Assembly (NCBI RefSeq): GCF_001540865.1
Contig: NC_033629.1
Location: 8,942,281 to 9,006,280 of the forward strand
Source: Ananas comosus
Taxonomy: Eukaryota > Streptophyta > Magnoliopsida > Poales > Bromeliaceae
Direction: 5' to 3'
DNA: 64,000 nt
The notes beneath the pieces were generated by a model. The model searched no databases. It was not told the origin of the DNA and was given only the letters and a program-made list of their open reading frames with translations. Both the position numbers and the translations under genes were made by a program. Of this stretch, positions 1 through 11,649 are shown piece after piece (the stretch's first letter is position 1; each line of letters begins with the position of its first letter).

Positions 1-1846
1 CTAAGAGGTGCCTCTAGGTGTGAAAAATGGAGGTTCAAATTTTGGAAATATTATTTTTAACAACTCTGAACAGCTATTTGATAGATTTTATATGAAAATA
101 TGGTTAAAATTTTGGAAAATTGTATTGCACAAATAGCAATTCTATGGAGGCTCTATCTGAGTGAGATGGTGCTTCTTGTTAAGAATGTTGATATCAATAG
201 AATAGGATTTTGACTAAATGTTACTTGAAAGGAAACTATCTCATAATTCATATTACCAAGTTATATACAGCACAAAGTCTTCCTATTTTCTAAAGCATGA
301 TTGTTTAGTGTAGTTTGTTTGTTTTTCTATATTTGACTCAATACAGTAGTAAATAACTTAGATAACAAAACAACAAGAAAATTTTTGTTCTTTACAAATC
401 TTTTGTGAATTATCCTTTTCTAATTGAAGTTAACTTTGATGTATTTCTTTTATATGAAATCAGTTATTTTAGTGTTTTGTCCGGACTACAGCATTTTCTG
501 CCTGTGAGTGCCATTAGGCCAAGCCCGGCCCCTAAGGGGCAGACTACATGCCCTCCATTCTGGCTTCTAGCCACTTCACTATAGTAAAATATTACGTTGA
601 TATTTCAAAATCAAGAGAGAATCTACTTTAGTCACTGAGTTTAGCATTAAGTCAACAAAACAATCTTTTTAATCATTGAAAATTGTAATTCATAATTTGA
701 AATTTAGGACACCAACTTAGTCCGGAATATGATGTTTTTAGGTAGATTTACTGTTGAATAGAACCCTACATGCTAATCCCTTGCACTTTCATTAATCCTT
801 CAATATGAACATTGTCGTCTAATCCTAGCAATTCATGATCGATCAATCTCTCTATTAATTCCTTATCTTCTTATTTCTTGCATCATCCTCTTTTTGAATT
901 TCACATAGTTTGCAGCTCTTCTAAGATTTTGGTTTTGCTGATTTGGTTTAATTTTTTTGTATTCCTGGCAAATATTTTCAAACATTTCTGTTGACTATTG
1001 AAAAATTACCATTTGAACTCCGACCTAAAGACAAATAGATCAATAGCAACAAGGCTAAAAAGATCACCATTGAAAAGTCAAAAGAGTCCTTTCTCAAAGT
1101 AAAAATGTATGGGTAATCCCTCTAATATCCCAATGTTTCGACTTGGTCCCTATACTTTTGACTTAGTCCCTGACGCTTTCACTTATGTTACACTTGAGCT
1201 CCTACGTGTTAAAAACAATTTATGGTTTGAAGTAGACTAAAAAAAGTGAGATATTTTAAAGGTGGAATTAAATGATTATTTTATGCGAAAAAGTTATTTC
1301 TTTATATTTATGGAATAAAATACAATTTTGGTGAGATGCCAGGAGAAAAAAAGTAATTAAGTTAAAACTATAGGAAACAAATCACAAAATTAAGATGGTA
1401 CGTGAACTATCCACATACTTGACCATCACTTGAGCCTCGTCATACGTAGAATTTCAAAAGCAGTTGGTAGTATATTCTAAACAAAAGAAAGAAAAAAAAA
1501 ATTGGTAGTCTCAAAAAATTAAAAAGTAATGTTTAAAATCACCCAAAACTTCATGTACCAACACATAACAAGAATTAGGAAAACTTCACATACTGGTTAC
1601 AACAAGAATTAGGGTTAAGGAATGCTTGGGAAGAAAGGGTTGGAAATGAAACATTATTACCCGAGTATTTGGAGTTACTTCTTCAGTAGCTAGGAACATA
1701 TTTGAGTTACTTCTTCAGTAGATAGGAACATAATCCAACTAATAAAGGACTTGTTGTTGAATGTATGAGGGGCGAATAGGTCAGACTTGGTCAGACGAAG
1801 ATGGACAGCTAACCAAAGCTTCATAGTTAAATCACTATATAACATC
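1..1846. other. Intergenic, no gene seen
   Basis: AT-rich DNA with no reading frame or RNA gene I can recognise. A phrase of the kind common in decayed plant repeats (a run of 'ggtccctatac'-like text) lies near 1110-1200. The imperfect phrase 'gagttacttcttcagtag' occurs twice, near 1671 and 1703. Nothing here can be named. Confidence 0.6.
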
Positions 1847-2352
1847 TGTTGGATCGTTGGCGCTAACCGTTAATCCCAAAAGCTCGAGCTATTAGAAATA
1901 CGCAACCAATTCACTTAAAGCATATAGATACAGCACCCACGGGTCTCAATTGTGACTCGGCCCAACTAGTCTCACGCCACTTCGAACATGACTCGGCCCA
2001 CCCAGCCTCACGTCACCACAAGGCAGGATGCTGACCCATTTAAGCCAACAATCCCCCCTCCAACACTTGGACATATTTGCAGCATACGGGAATCGAACCC
2101 GTGGCCTCTGTCTCTGATACCACTTGTTGGATCGTTGGCACTAACCATTAATCCCAAAAGCTCCAGCTATTAGAAATACGCAACCAATTCACTTAAAACG
2201 TATAGATACAGTGTCCATGGGTCTCGATTGTGACTTGGCCCAACCAACCTCATGCCACTTCGTACATGACTCGGCCCACCCAGTTTCGAACATGACTCAG
2301 CACAACATAGCCTCCAGCCACAGGGTAGGATGCTGGTCCATTTAAGCCAACA
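1847..2352 (-). mobile_element. TRIM (miniature LTR retrotransposon), intact
   Basis: Two direct repeats, 1847-2050 and 2125-2352, both begin TGTTGGATCGTTGG and end TTTAAGCCAACA. They enclose only about 74 bp. The whole is flanked by a perfect 5-bp duplication ACATC (1842-1846 and 2353-2357). On the minus strand the base run TGGTATCAGAGACAGAGG (2105-2122) sits 2 bp from an LTR and resembles a primer-binding site for initiator tRNA-Met. A purine tract (GGAGGGGGGAT, about 2051-2061) abuts the other LTR. This fixes the orientation as minus. It has no coding capacity, as expected of a TRIM, and depends on other elements for movement. The internal part also carries GGTTCGATTCC (2089-2099), which matches the tRNA B box. 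Confidence 0.9.
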
Positions 2353-2360
2353 ACATCCTC

Positions 2361-2620
2361 GTGGAGAGGGGACTAAGAGACATCAAAAGCCCACATAGTT
2401 GGAGAATGAAAATGCCCGAGAAGATTAAAATCTTTATATGGATGATGCTAAGAAAAATGATCCTAACTATTGACAATTTACTAAAATGGGGATGGTCAAA
2501 AAAAACTTTACGTTCTCCATGCAAGCAACCTCGAAATTTGTGATCATCTATTCTCAAGATGTTTGTTCTTTCGAGATCTGCATATTATTCAAATGATGAA
2601 TCATTCATAGCATAAACCAT
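2361..2620 (+). pseudogene. LINE reverse-transcriptase C-terminal zinc-domain remnant
   Basis: The plus-strand reading near 2390-2520 gives a stretch of the type W-x-M-K-M-P-E-K-I-K-I-F-I-W followed by LLKWGW. That is the usual form of the region after the reverse transcriptase in plant LINEs (zf-RVT family: W..K.P.K...F.W...RD.L.T...L..RG). A frameshift near 2540 moves to a reading with EICDHLFSRC, matching the expected E..HLF..C ending. There is no start, no upstream reverse transcriptase and no endonuclease, so this is a decayed 3' fragment. The TRIM lies immediately upstream. Identification is by motif memory only. Confidence 0.55.
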
Positions 2621-4516
2621 AGAAGAGCAAAAAATGTACAAAAGCTATCGAAGAAATTGATTAGGCAAAAAGATGACTGTTGGAGGAAAATAGGTCTTAC
2701 ATTACTTTTGACCACATGGTAGCACTATGTTTAAAAATAAGTATGTATAATGAAACAAAAATAAAAAGACTTAAATGACAAAATAAGCACCCCACACTTT
2801 ACATTGCGTTTCAAATATAACCTTGCATAAAAAATTTAAACAATATCAATCATGCTTTAATCTTGTGTCAAATAGTTCTAATAATTTGGAGATTCTGTTA
2901 AGTTTTGACGGAAGTATTAATGATAATGAAGTGACAAGGTCATTTAACATTTTATATGCTTAAATTCTCCACAAAATGCTTTTTTATTGTTTCTTTTGGG
3001 TTTTAATACTTGAAGGTGTGCTTGAAAGAGCTTAAATGGGTTTCACAGCGTCCTAAATCAACATACCATCATTAAACTTAACGAAAAATTCTAACAGAAT
3101 AGCATGTTTGAGACAGAACTAATGTGCATGATTGACATTGTTTTCTTTTTTTTATGTAAGGGTAGACACCGGATAAAGTGCAAGGTGGGTTTTTATAATT
3201 AAGCCAAAATAAAACCACATAATAGTTAAGTGCAATTTTTTAAACCATAAGATGATAAAATAAAAATACGCTACATCACACGATACTTAATGATCCCGAT
3301 CTATATAGTGAATAGTTCCATAAAAAATTCAACCAATTTCAATTCTCTACGGCGTTAACTACGAAACGTCTCATACTAGCTGATAAAAATGACAATTTTG
3401 AGGCCCTTGTATATGATGTTTAAAAATTATAAAATTTAATTTATAAAATATTTAAATATTTTAAATTATGTTTGACGGTATGAATTGTCGTTAGAACTAT
3501 CTATTTTTAAAAAAACATATGGTGGCGCTATGTTTACAGAACCACATGGTGGCACTCTGAATTGTCCATAGAACTATTTAAAAAAAAAAAATCACATGGT
3601 GGCACTATGTTTAAAAATAAGTCTGTGTAGTGAAACAAAAGGTAAAAAAGCTTAAATTATAAAATAAACTACATTTAGAGAACCACATGGTCGCACTCTG
3701 AATTATCCATGGAACTATTTTTTTAAAAAATCATATGGTGGCACTGTGTTTAAAAATAAGTCTGTGTAGTGAAACAAAAAGTAAAAAAGCTTTATTTTTA
3801 ACACACACACACCCCCCACACCCCTCGCCCCTCCCCTCCCCATTGTGTTTAAAAATAAGTCTGTTTAGTGAAACAAAAAGTAAAAAAACTTTATTTTTAA
3901 CTTAACGGTGTTTGAAATTCTATTATTGAGAACGACTTATGAGTACAAAAATAACTGCACTAATAATTAGCGCAATAGCTGGACTCTCTCTCTCTCTNCT
4001 CTAACCTTGCATAAAAAAATTTAATAATTTGGAATTATTAGAGATTCTGTTAACTATGAAATGTATCAGCCGGTTAAAATGACAATTTTGAGGCCCTTGT
4101 ATATAATATTTAAAAATTATAAAATTTGATTCCTAAAATGTTTAAATATTCTAAATTATGCTTAACGGTGTTTGAAATTCTATTATTGAGAACGACTTAT
4201 GAGTACAAAAATAACTGCACTAATAATTAGCGCAATAGCTGGACTCTCTCTCTCTCTATATATATATAGACATATAATATTGAAAGGGAGTGGGTATTAA
4301 GAGAGATGAAGTACTTGAAATATATTCCAAGGTGAAAAAATTCACAATTTTAGTTTCCAAGCAAATTCAGTTAGTCTCTCATGTTCAGCATGACAGTGCT
4401 GTATAAACTTTTACACTTCTGAAGCAATTCTTGAACTTCATAAAAAAAAGATAGATATTACAGCTTCGAAACAAGACATATATATACGCTCAAATCTACT
4501 CGAGAAAAATCGGTTG
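2621..4516. other. Intergenic with short imperfect direct repeats
   Basis: No gene seen. The phrase 'cacatggtggcac' and close variants recur near 2713, 3515-3545, 3592, 3685 and 3730, each followed by similar text, so this is a degenerate repeat cluster. A second repeat pair is described separately at 3904-4258. An N lies at 3998 inside a CT run. Confidence 0.6.
3904..4258. repeat. Direct duplication of about 95 bp, one copy broken by an N
   Basis: The text from 'taacggtgtttgaaattc' through 'gcaatagctggact' plus a CT run is essentially identical at 3902-3997 and 4161-4257. The preceding segment ('gacaattttgaggcccttg') also recurs, at about 3391 and 4081. The near-identity next to an N at 3998 could mean a recent tandem duplication or an assembly join. 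Confidence 0.7.
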
Positions 4517-7500
4517 CTACGTAGGATTTCCGGCCAGCTTCATTATCACGAACCTCCTCTTCAAAATGGAATCTGCACTCTCACTCAACTTAGCAAGTTG
4601 AATCATTCTCCTCGTCGACGATTTCGCAACAACGGCTTCGTCGCTTGGCCTCTCGATATCACTGCAAGGGGGTGCATCCTCTTCAGCTGTTTCCACTTCC
4701 CCATCCAACTCCTCAAATGTCATGGCTCTTTTTAGACCCTCCACCACCTCTCTCATCTTTGGCCGGTCCCTCGCCTTCTTCGAGAGGCAACAATTGGCCA
4801 GCATTGCTATTTCGCGTGCCGCCCTCAAAGAGTACTTCTTTTCGAGCCTCACATCAATGATCCTGTTGAAGCGCTTACTATCGGTTGGATATTGATTCAC
4901 CCATTCTAAGAGTTTCTGCTCGTTTGGTGGGCGGTTTCTCTCAAAAGAGCGCCTGCCAGTAAGGATCTCATATAATACGACTCCAAAGCTCCAGACGTCG
5001 CTTTTGACAGTGAGATGGCCGGTTTCAACATAATCCGGGTCGGCGTAGCCGTAGGTCCCTAGTACCTGGTAGACAACCACAACAATGACAAAAAAAAAAC
5101 TAACAATGACAATAGATAGATCACCAAACACATAAAAGAGTAGTGATGAAAACAAAAATGAGGGCAAGGGCAAACACAATTCTAGGGGTTTACTGGAATC
5201 GTAGTTCCCAACTTATTATAACATAGTGATTTTTCTCGAACTTATGTTTACTGTTCGCCTTCATACAATTATAATTCCTTTTTTTACAAAGTTATGTACC
5301 ATTGTATGCATACTGAAACAGAAGATCTGATGCATATTTTCAATCAATATTTTGTTTAGATTTCGCAACTCCTGGTTTACAGATGACTGCGAACAAGCTG
5401 AAGGTAGTAAGGATTTTCATACATCAGGCTTCGTGATTTCAACAAGTATAGATCCAAGATAAGAACATAAACATCAAATAATAAATTGAACCAATTAAAT
5501 CAACTTAACTCAGCACAAATTCCACTCAAGCCCTTCACAGAGTTTTGGATAAAGAATTTGGGTCCAACTTACAACATATTGTCACCTAAATTGGAAGCTT
5601 ATATAGTATCTAAATAGTTCAAAGCACCGGAACTAATGATGTTGCTTACGAAGTTGTGTATCAAACTATCAACATAAAGCAGAAAAGCAAAATTGAACAT
5701 AGAGCTACGACGTATAGCAAAACTCAGTAGATTAGAAAATAAAACAGGACATACCGCAGTGGATACATGAGTATTGCCTGCTGACGGTCCCTCCCTCGCT
5801 AACCCGAAATCCGATAGTTTTGGCTTGAACTTCTCATCTAATAGCACATTAGATGCTTTAAAATCACGATATATAACCTAACAAAATTCATGGAATTCAT
5901 AATTAGAAGCCACGCAAGGAATGCCTACATTTGAAGAAGCGAAACAGAGCTGAATAACCAATTTCAGATAAGCACATTAACCAAAACACCGTGCCCTTTA
6001 GTACTAATTGTTCTTGTTTGAGCATTACAGAAAGTAATCGTAGTACTTATATTCATCATGAAATGAAATAATTTACAAAGGTACAGAAGAATAATTAGTA
6101 ATGCAATCTGACGGGCCAAGTAAGAGGAGATGGCACAAAAATACAATAATACGATATACTGCAGCATCTGATATTTTCATCACTTCCTAAATAAAGTTTT
6201 GGGATTTGGTAAGTTTGAAACTGATCCAAAGTCAAAGAGTCAGATTGGAGTCCTCAGTTATTGGGATTACTTGGGCGTATAACTTCAGAAATTAATGGTG
6301 AAAATTGATAATTGAAAACAGTGATCTAAGTTCGCTCCAAAAAGAAAACTATATCTAATTGCCTACTTAGCCCACTCTTCAAATAGCTTCATTGCTCTCG
6401 AAGAAGAACGTGAATGTTTGAGCATCTAGAGCTCTTCTCTGGAGTGAGGAGGTAAATTGTAACTTCTACACCGCAAAAGCAAAAGCTAATTTCCATGGAG
6501 TCACATGAGTTTCGTTAACTATGACTGTATGGGAATAATGTTGTCAATAGTGCCCATAGGAATCAGAAAAGGAAAAAGAACAGAATAAGTTAAAGCGTAA
6601 AGTTAAAAAACCGAAACCTGGATATCTAGTCCTTCGTGCAGATACAGCAACCCCTCTGCAGCACCCAATGCTATCTGTAGTCTTATGTTCCATGGAAGTG
6701 AAGGGTAGGCTTTGTTGAATAAATGATCTCCTAGGGTCTTATTAGACATAAACTCGTACACCAACAGCCTTTGGACCACTCTTTCGCTATCCACGGCACA
6801 GTATCCAATAAGCTTTACGAGATTCGGATGTTCAACAACACCAAGGAACTGAAGTTCTGCAAACCATTCTTTATGACCCTATAATAGAGGAGCAAAAACA
6901 AAAAAAAAAAAAAAAAAAAAAAAAGAGAAGCTAATTTACAATTGGAACCAAGTATGAATAGAAATTGATTTGTTTTAGTTCATAGACCTTATTTAATTCT
7001 TGTTCTCACAAGTACATTGTTTGGAATCATTATCCCATCAGATTTCACATTATTTGGAATGATCTAATGGAGCCTCTCATAATACAACCAAATCCTATGA
7101 ATTGAGCGCTATTTGGTGAGAAGACATTCACTATTAGCAATAATATAATGTCATGTTGAATACAAAAATAGTAGAGTACCATTATCTAGTAGCTTAAGTT
7201 GTTGAAGAACAATGGTTGTTTCACAATCTTTAACATGGCATCAAAGCAGGAGTTTCTCAGTTTGATCCCACCAAGCTTCTAGCCCGATTTAATTTCGTCA
7301 CATTTAATTTAAATCCAAGCCGGGTGCCCACATAAAATTCTCAATCCTAAACATGATGAGAGGGAGTGCTGAATATAAAATACTAGAACATTATTTCCTC
7401 GTGCCTTAAGCTATTGGAGAACAAACAATGGTTGTTTCGCATTCTTTACTCGATAGCCCATAGAAAAACCAAGCTTGCTTCCTATTGAACAAAGGAAAAA

Positions 7501-8184
7501 ATTGAAATCAAAGTAATTTCTTCTCTTGTCCGAATAAATCGACACTTTTTTTTTGGGAATCAAATCCAAAAGGAACTCAATTGATTACAGTTCAGAAATT
7601 GTTTACTCATAAAACAAAAGTTCCTTGACTTGAGGTGAGATTTGTTGGGAATACTTTTCCTGTTATTGATATTATGTATCAATAGCCCAAAAATATTATC
7701 TAACATAGGGTAGTTAAGAAAAATAAGAAGTAAACACTGGAAATGATTTCACATCTGTTCCCAAACAACTGTGTGGAATGGAAATCAAATCAAGTCAAAT
7801 TTGTCCCAAACTCTCAACAGAGACAAGCACAAATCCTGTGAGTGACAGAGACCAACATTAAGAACTTTTTCATGCATCATGTTAACCTTGAATCAAAACA
7901 ATGATCAAGAGAGGATGAGACAACCATACCTGCAAGCCATTCGGGTTGAGTTTCTTCACTGCCACAACAATGCTATCACCTTTCCCATTAGCAGGCTTGA
8001 TGAAACCTTTATACACACTCCCAAACCCTCCTTCCCCAATCTTGAGCATCCTGCTGAAGCCATCAGTAGCATCCCTGAGCTCCTTGAATTCGAATGCTCG
8101 CAAATTGCGCAATCTCTTCTCACAAAGGCCATTAGATTTCCTCTTGTTCTTGTATTTCTCCTTTGAGCAATAGAAACAGCCCAT
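4517..8184 (-). CDS. Receptor-like cytoplasmic kinase, subfamily VII (PBL19/PCRK-like)
   Basis: Serine/threonine protein kinase of the plant RLCK-VII family, which relays signals from immune receptors at the plasma membrane. That role is known for the family and inferred here. Four exons, all phase 0 with GT-AG introns: 7930-8184 (residues 1-85), 6618-6878 (86-172), 5755-5877 (173-213), 4517-5065 (214-395, stop). The 395-residue product starts MGCFYC, so Gly2 fits N-myristoylation and Cys3/Cys6 palmitoylation, usual for membrane-anchored RLCKs. Kinase landmarks: glycine loop GEGGFG at 50-55, ATP lysine in VAVK (K77), catalytic YRDFK (D177), DFG at 195-197, [12 protein letters not shown] after the activation segment. 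The usual APE is ADPDY here. The C-terminal tail has an acidic patch then basic residues. There is no signal peptide, ectodomain or membrane segment. Family placement rests on phrases such as [20 protein letters not shown] poly-A run (about 6901-6922) lies in intron 1. The start is the first Met with the family N-terminus. Confidence 0.93.
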
Positions 8185-8463
8185 TTAGTTTTTCTTTTTC
8201 TTTTTTCTTTTTTTTTTAAATTTTTTGGAAAGCCAATTTTCACCACTCTTTGCAGGTTTCAAGAGCTGCTGCAGATGTTCTGCTCACTTGAGTTGGGGTC
8301 AGAGTGTGAATCAAGAAGTGAACAAATTCAGATGCACAGAAGGTAAAGGGACAAAGAATTGAGGAGCCTAAGGCAGCAGCAGGTAAGGGGCTATGGAGAG
8401 AGATTTGATGGAATGATATCAAGCTTCTTGGGGAGTTGGGGGAAGGCTCAAAAAGTATGCAGT

Positions 8464-8467
<4 letters not shown>

Positions 8468-8503
<36 letters not shown>
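8468..8503. repeat. (GA)n microsatellite in the kinase 5' leader
   Basis: About 18 GA units, 284 bp upstream of the kinase start codon; it reads (CT)n on the gene strand. CT-rich tracts are frequent in plant 5' leaders and core promoters. Whether this one is transcribed cannot be told from sequence. Confidence 0.9.
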
Positions 8504-8506
<3 letters not shown>

Positions 8507-8579
8507 AAGGAAACAGGGGAGGATGGGTAGCTGAAAGGGGGCAAGTTTCAAAGGAAATCGATAAAAAAGAATAAAAGTG

Positions 8580-8966
8580 TTTTTTTGCATTTTGCCCTCT
8601 CAAAAAAAATTATTTTTACAAATAATCTCAAAAAATTTATAATTATAATTTTAGCCCTATTCCTATCACGCAGGCGCCACGTAAGCGCCACGCAAACAAA
8701 GGTGGAGGTGCTGGAATAAGTTGAATTCACCGTATTTAGAAAAAATATATGTAAGAATATAAGTATGGAACGCGGTATATCATTCACCGTGTTTAAAATA
8801 CGGTGAATGGTTCACCGTGTTCAACTTAAAACTCCTCCCCAACCAACTTGTGTGGCACTGATGTAGCGTCTGTGTAGTAGGAATAGAGCCAAAATTTTAA
8901 TTATAAATTTAATAGGGCTATTTGTGAGAAAAAAAAATTTTGAAGGGGCCAAATGCAAAAAAAAAA
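8580..8966. mobile_element. MITE-like long inverted-repeat element upstream of the kinase gene
   Basis: The left end (ttttttgcattttgccc, then tataattataattttagccctattcctat) and the right end (ataggg, then gccaaatgcaaaaaa read in reverse) form inverted arms of roughly 90 bp with mismatches. The centre holds several copies of the half-palindrome CGGTGAA/TTCACCG. The element has no coding capacity. The ends lie in A/T runs, so the target duplication could not be fixed. It lies about 400 bp upstream of the kinase start codon and could contribute to its promoter. Confidence 0.6.
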
Positions 8967-9056
8967 GCCGGGAATAACAAGATTTTAATGAAACAAATAA
9001 TAATGTTATATTAGATCTTTTTCATACAAGTAATGCTGCCTGTACTGCACTTATTA

Positions 9057-9516
9057 GGCCCATTTGATGGGAAATAAAGCCGAAATGATGAAAAGTTATT
9101 TCTGTTATTTCATCTGAGATTTGTTTTTGGTTGAAATGTTTTATTCCGATCAAATTTTACTATTTTCAGCAATTTCGAAACAATTTGGAATAAACTAATT
9201 CATTCTTTTTGATTTGAAATTTTATTAAAATTATAAATTAAATAAAATTATGTAGACATGATATATTATATATTATGATAAATTATTTTTATTATAAAAT
9301 TAAATTAAATTATTCTTAGTAAATATTATTTACTGTTTTTCACTATTTTTTACTATTTTATAAAATTAGCCAAACATAATTTTAGTTTTTTTTAGGGAAT
9401 AGCAGCACAACAAATAAAACATAATTTTTTTTCTATTCCTGACTGCCCTAAAATAATAAGCTATTCGAGAAATAAAAAAATTTATCTCGATTTTTATTCC
9501 CAAACCAAATAGGGTC
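9057..9516. mobile_element. Tourist/Harbinger-like MITE, 460 bp
   Basis: The ends GGCCCATTTGATGGGAAATA and, on the opposite strand, GACCCTATTTGGTTTGGGAA form imperfect terminal inverted repeats. They are flanked by a 3-bp TTA on both sides (9054-9056, 9517-9519). A TTA/TAA duplication with G-rich ends is typical of PIF/Harbinger MITEs. The interior is AT-rich and non-coding. Confidence 0.65.
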
Positions 9517-9591
9517 TTACGTGTATAAATATAAATCTTACATTCTAACATCTCAAAGGTTTATATTGATTCACAATATTTATCAATCTTN

Positions 9592-9727
9592 ATATAAAAT
9601 AATTAGATAACAAATTTTGAATTTTTTATTAACTTAGCATCAGAAACCGACCATACATAACGTAGTTGATTAATAACTTAATTGTTGATATTCAAAATTC
9701 AAAATTTGTTATCTAATTATTTTATAT
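9592..9727. repeat. Inverted repeat, about 34-bp arms
   Basis: The left arm begins atataaaataattagataa just after an N (9591). Its reverse complement recurs at about 9694-9727 (ttatctaattattttatat). The loop is about 68 bp. This is a probable small foldback element whose left limit is obscured by the N. Confidence 0.75.
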
Positions 9728-9899
9728 TTCTAATTGAGTTTATTTCTAAAAAATAAATAAAACAAATAGCTTGTTAACTTTCTTTCAAAAAAAAAAAAAA
9801 TCAAAGAAAACATACCAACAGAGCTAATTTTAAGCTTTTCTGTCCTATAAGGACGTGGGTTAGTTTTAATCCTCATTTCTAAAATTCATTAATGGTTTA

Positions 9900-10543
9900 G
9901 GCTAAATTACAGAAAATTCTCCTGTCAAAATTCGATTTTTCACTTTCCCCCATATTATTTAAAAATCTATATTTTGCTCTCTTATAAAATGAAAAATATG
10001 CACTTCACTCCTTACCGTTACCGTTAGGATTCCGTTATAAAATATTTTTTTATACCAAAAATACCCCTCCGTCCTTTTCCTGTTGCTTCGCCTCCCTCCG
10101 GCTCGCCGCCTCGCCGCCGCCGCGCCACCTGGCCGCCTCGCCCTCCTCCACTGCCTCGCCCTCGCCCACATCGCCTTCGCCCTCCTCCGCCGCCTCGCCT
10201 TCGCCTTTGTTGCCCTTACCTACCTCTCCATCAACGTCCGCCTCGATTTCTTCCTTACTGTCGCCGAAATCGAGGGGCGGTGAGGGTGCAGGAGGAGAAG
10301 GGGAGCAGGTGGAGAAGAAAATTGAGAGAAATCGCGGCCAATTAAGGTGTGAATCGCGGCCGATCGAAGCGGCGGTTAAGAAAGATGATGGAGACGAAAA
10401 TGGTGAGGAACAAAATGGCCATTTTACACACCATATCTCCATGTGAATTTTCTATTTTACAAGAGGGCAAAGTGTAGGTTTTTAAATGACAGAGGAGAAA
10501 GTGAAAAATCGAATTTTGACAGAAGGTTTTATGTAATTTAACC
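9900..10543. mobile_element. Mutator-like element (MULE) with GC-rich cargo, 644 bp
   Basis: Terminal inverted repeats of about 95 bp: the left end starts GGCTAAATTACAGAAAATTC and the right end, reversed, starts GGTTAAATTACATAAAACC. Both run on through TGTCAAAATTCGATTTTTCA. Flanks are 9-bp near-duplicates AATGGTTTA (9891-9899) and AATGATTTA (10544-10552), 8/9 identical, as expected for Mutator insertions. The interior from about 10075 to 10380 is much richer in GC than the arms (repeated GCCTCGCC and GGCGAGG). It looks like captured genic DNA, but I cannot name a source gene. It encodes no transposase. Confidence 0.8.
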
Positions 10544-11223
10544 AATGATTTATTTAATATGTTAAATTTTTATCATTATTTTATACGTTAAATTCATGTA
10601 TTTTTCAAATTCATCATGCACCTTACTAAATACGTTAAATATGTTTCCGAGCCATTTCTTAATCTATTCAAAGACTACCCAACAGACACAGTGTCGCAAT
10701 TTGAAAAAAAAACCAAACGGGCAACATTAATTTATTTAATTTAAATAGATTAAAGTTTATCTCTTATTTTATAAGTCAATTCTATCGTACCTGTTAAATT
10801 CCTCGTGCATATAAACAAAAATATTAAATATATTTTTGAGCAATTCTTTTATATAAAAAAAAGATAAACATCAAATATCACCCTTACAATTTTTCACTTT
10901 CTCACTTTAATTCCATATGGCTTAAAGTGTATCAATTTAATACCTTATAGTTTTATTTTTCTCTTTTCGTTAGCTCTTCATTAATTTTTTGTTAAATTAT
11001 ATATAAAAAGCTTCAGTTTATCGAATATTCATTTTAGTACCTTTTAGTTTTAATTTTGTTACTGATTTAACGTAAAAAATTAGTGAAGGGGACAACAAAA
11101 AAATAAAATAAAATCACAACAGAGTACAAAAATAATACACTTTAAAATATAGCGTATTAAAGTAGAAACGTCCGAAAGCACGGGTGGCATTTGAAGTTTT
11201 TTCAAAAAAAAAAAAAAACCCAT

Positions 11224-11264
<41 letters not shown>

Positions 11265-11649
11265 TTCCAAAGCAAATAACCAATAGTAGTCAAAAAAGGA
11301 GAAAACGAAAAAAAAGTACAAGGTGAAAGAGAAAGGAGAGAAAAGGAGAGAGGATAAAAAGGCATTGAAAGCAGCTTCATAAATCACAATTGCCTCTGCA
11401 TTCTTCAACCTCTTGAATTGGATTCCTTTCTTTCTTGAACGGACAAAAGTGGTTGGGATTTGGGAAGACTACCTCCGCCTCCAGACTGCCCCTTTCTTTT
11501 TCCACCTTCACGCGTATTCGGCTGACACCTACTACCTCCCGCCTCATGCTTTATAATTGAAACTAACTAATAACAGAGAAAAAAAATATATTTAAATTTT
11601 TTTAAAAAAATTTATTTATAAATTTGGATTAAAATTAATTAATATTATT
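10544..11649. other. Intergenic with a (GA)n tract
   Basis: No gene recognised. A (GA)n run of about 35 bp occupies 11228-11263. The rest is AT-rich text with no terminal repeats that I could close. The reading frames here are low-complexity and unsupported. Confidence 0.6.

Noticed and set aside
2080..2122. tRNA gene on the minus strand
   Set aside because: Only a T-arm-like stem and a primer-binding site are present; no acceptor, D or anticodon arm, and it is the internal part of a TRIM.
10050..10442. 130-residue minus-strand acidic protein
   Set aside because: Lies across the GC-rich core and a terminal repeat of a Mutator-like element; Gly/Glu-rich repetition and no domain.
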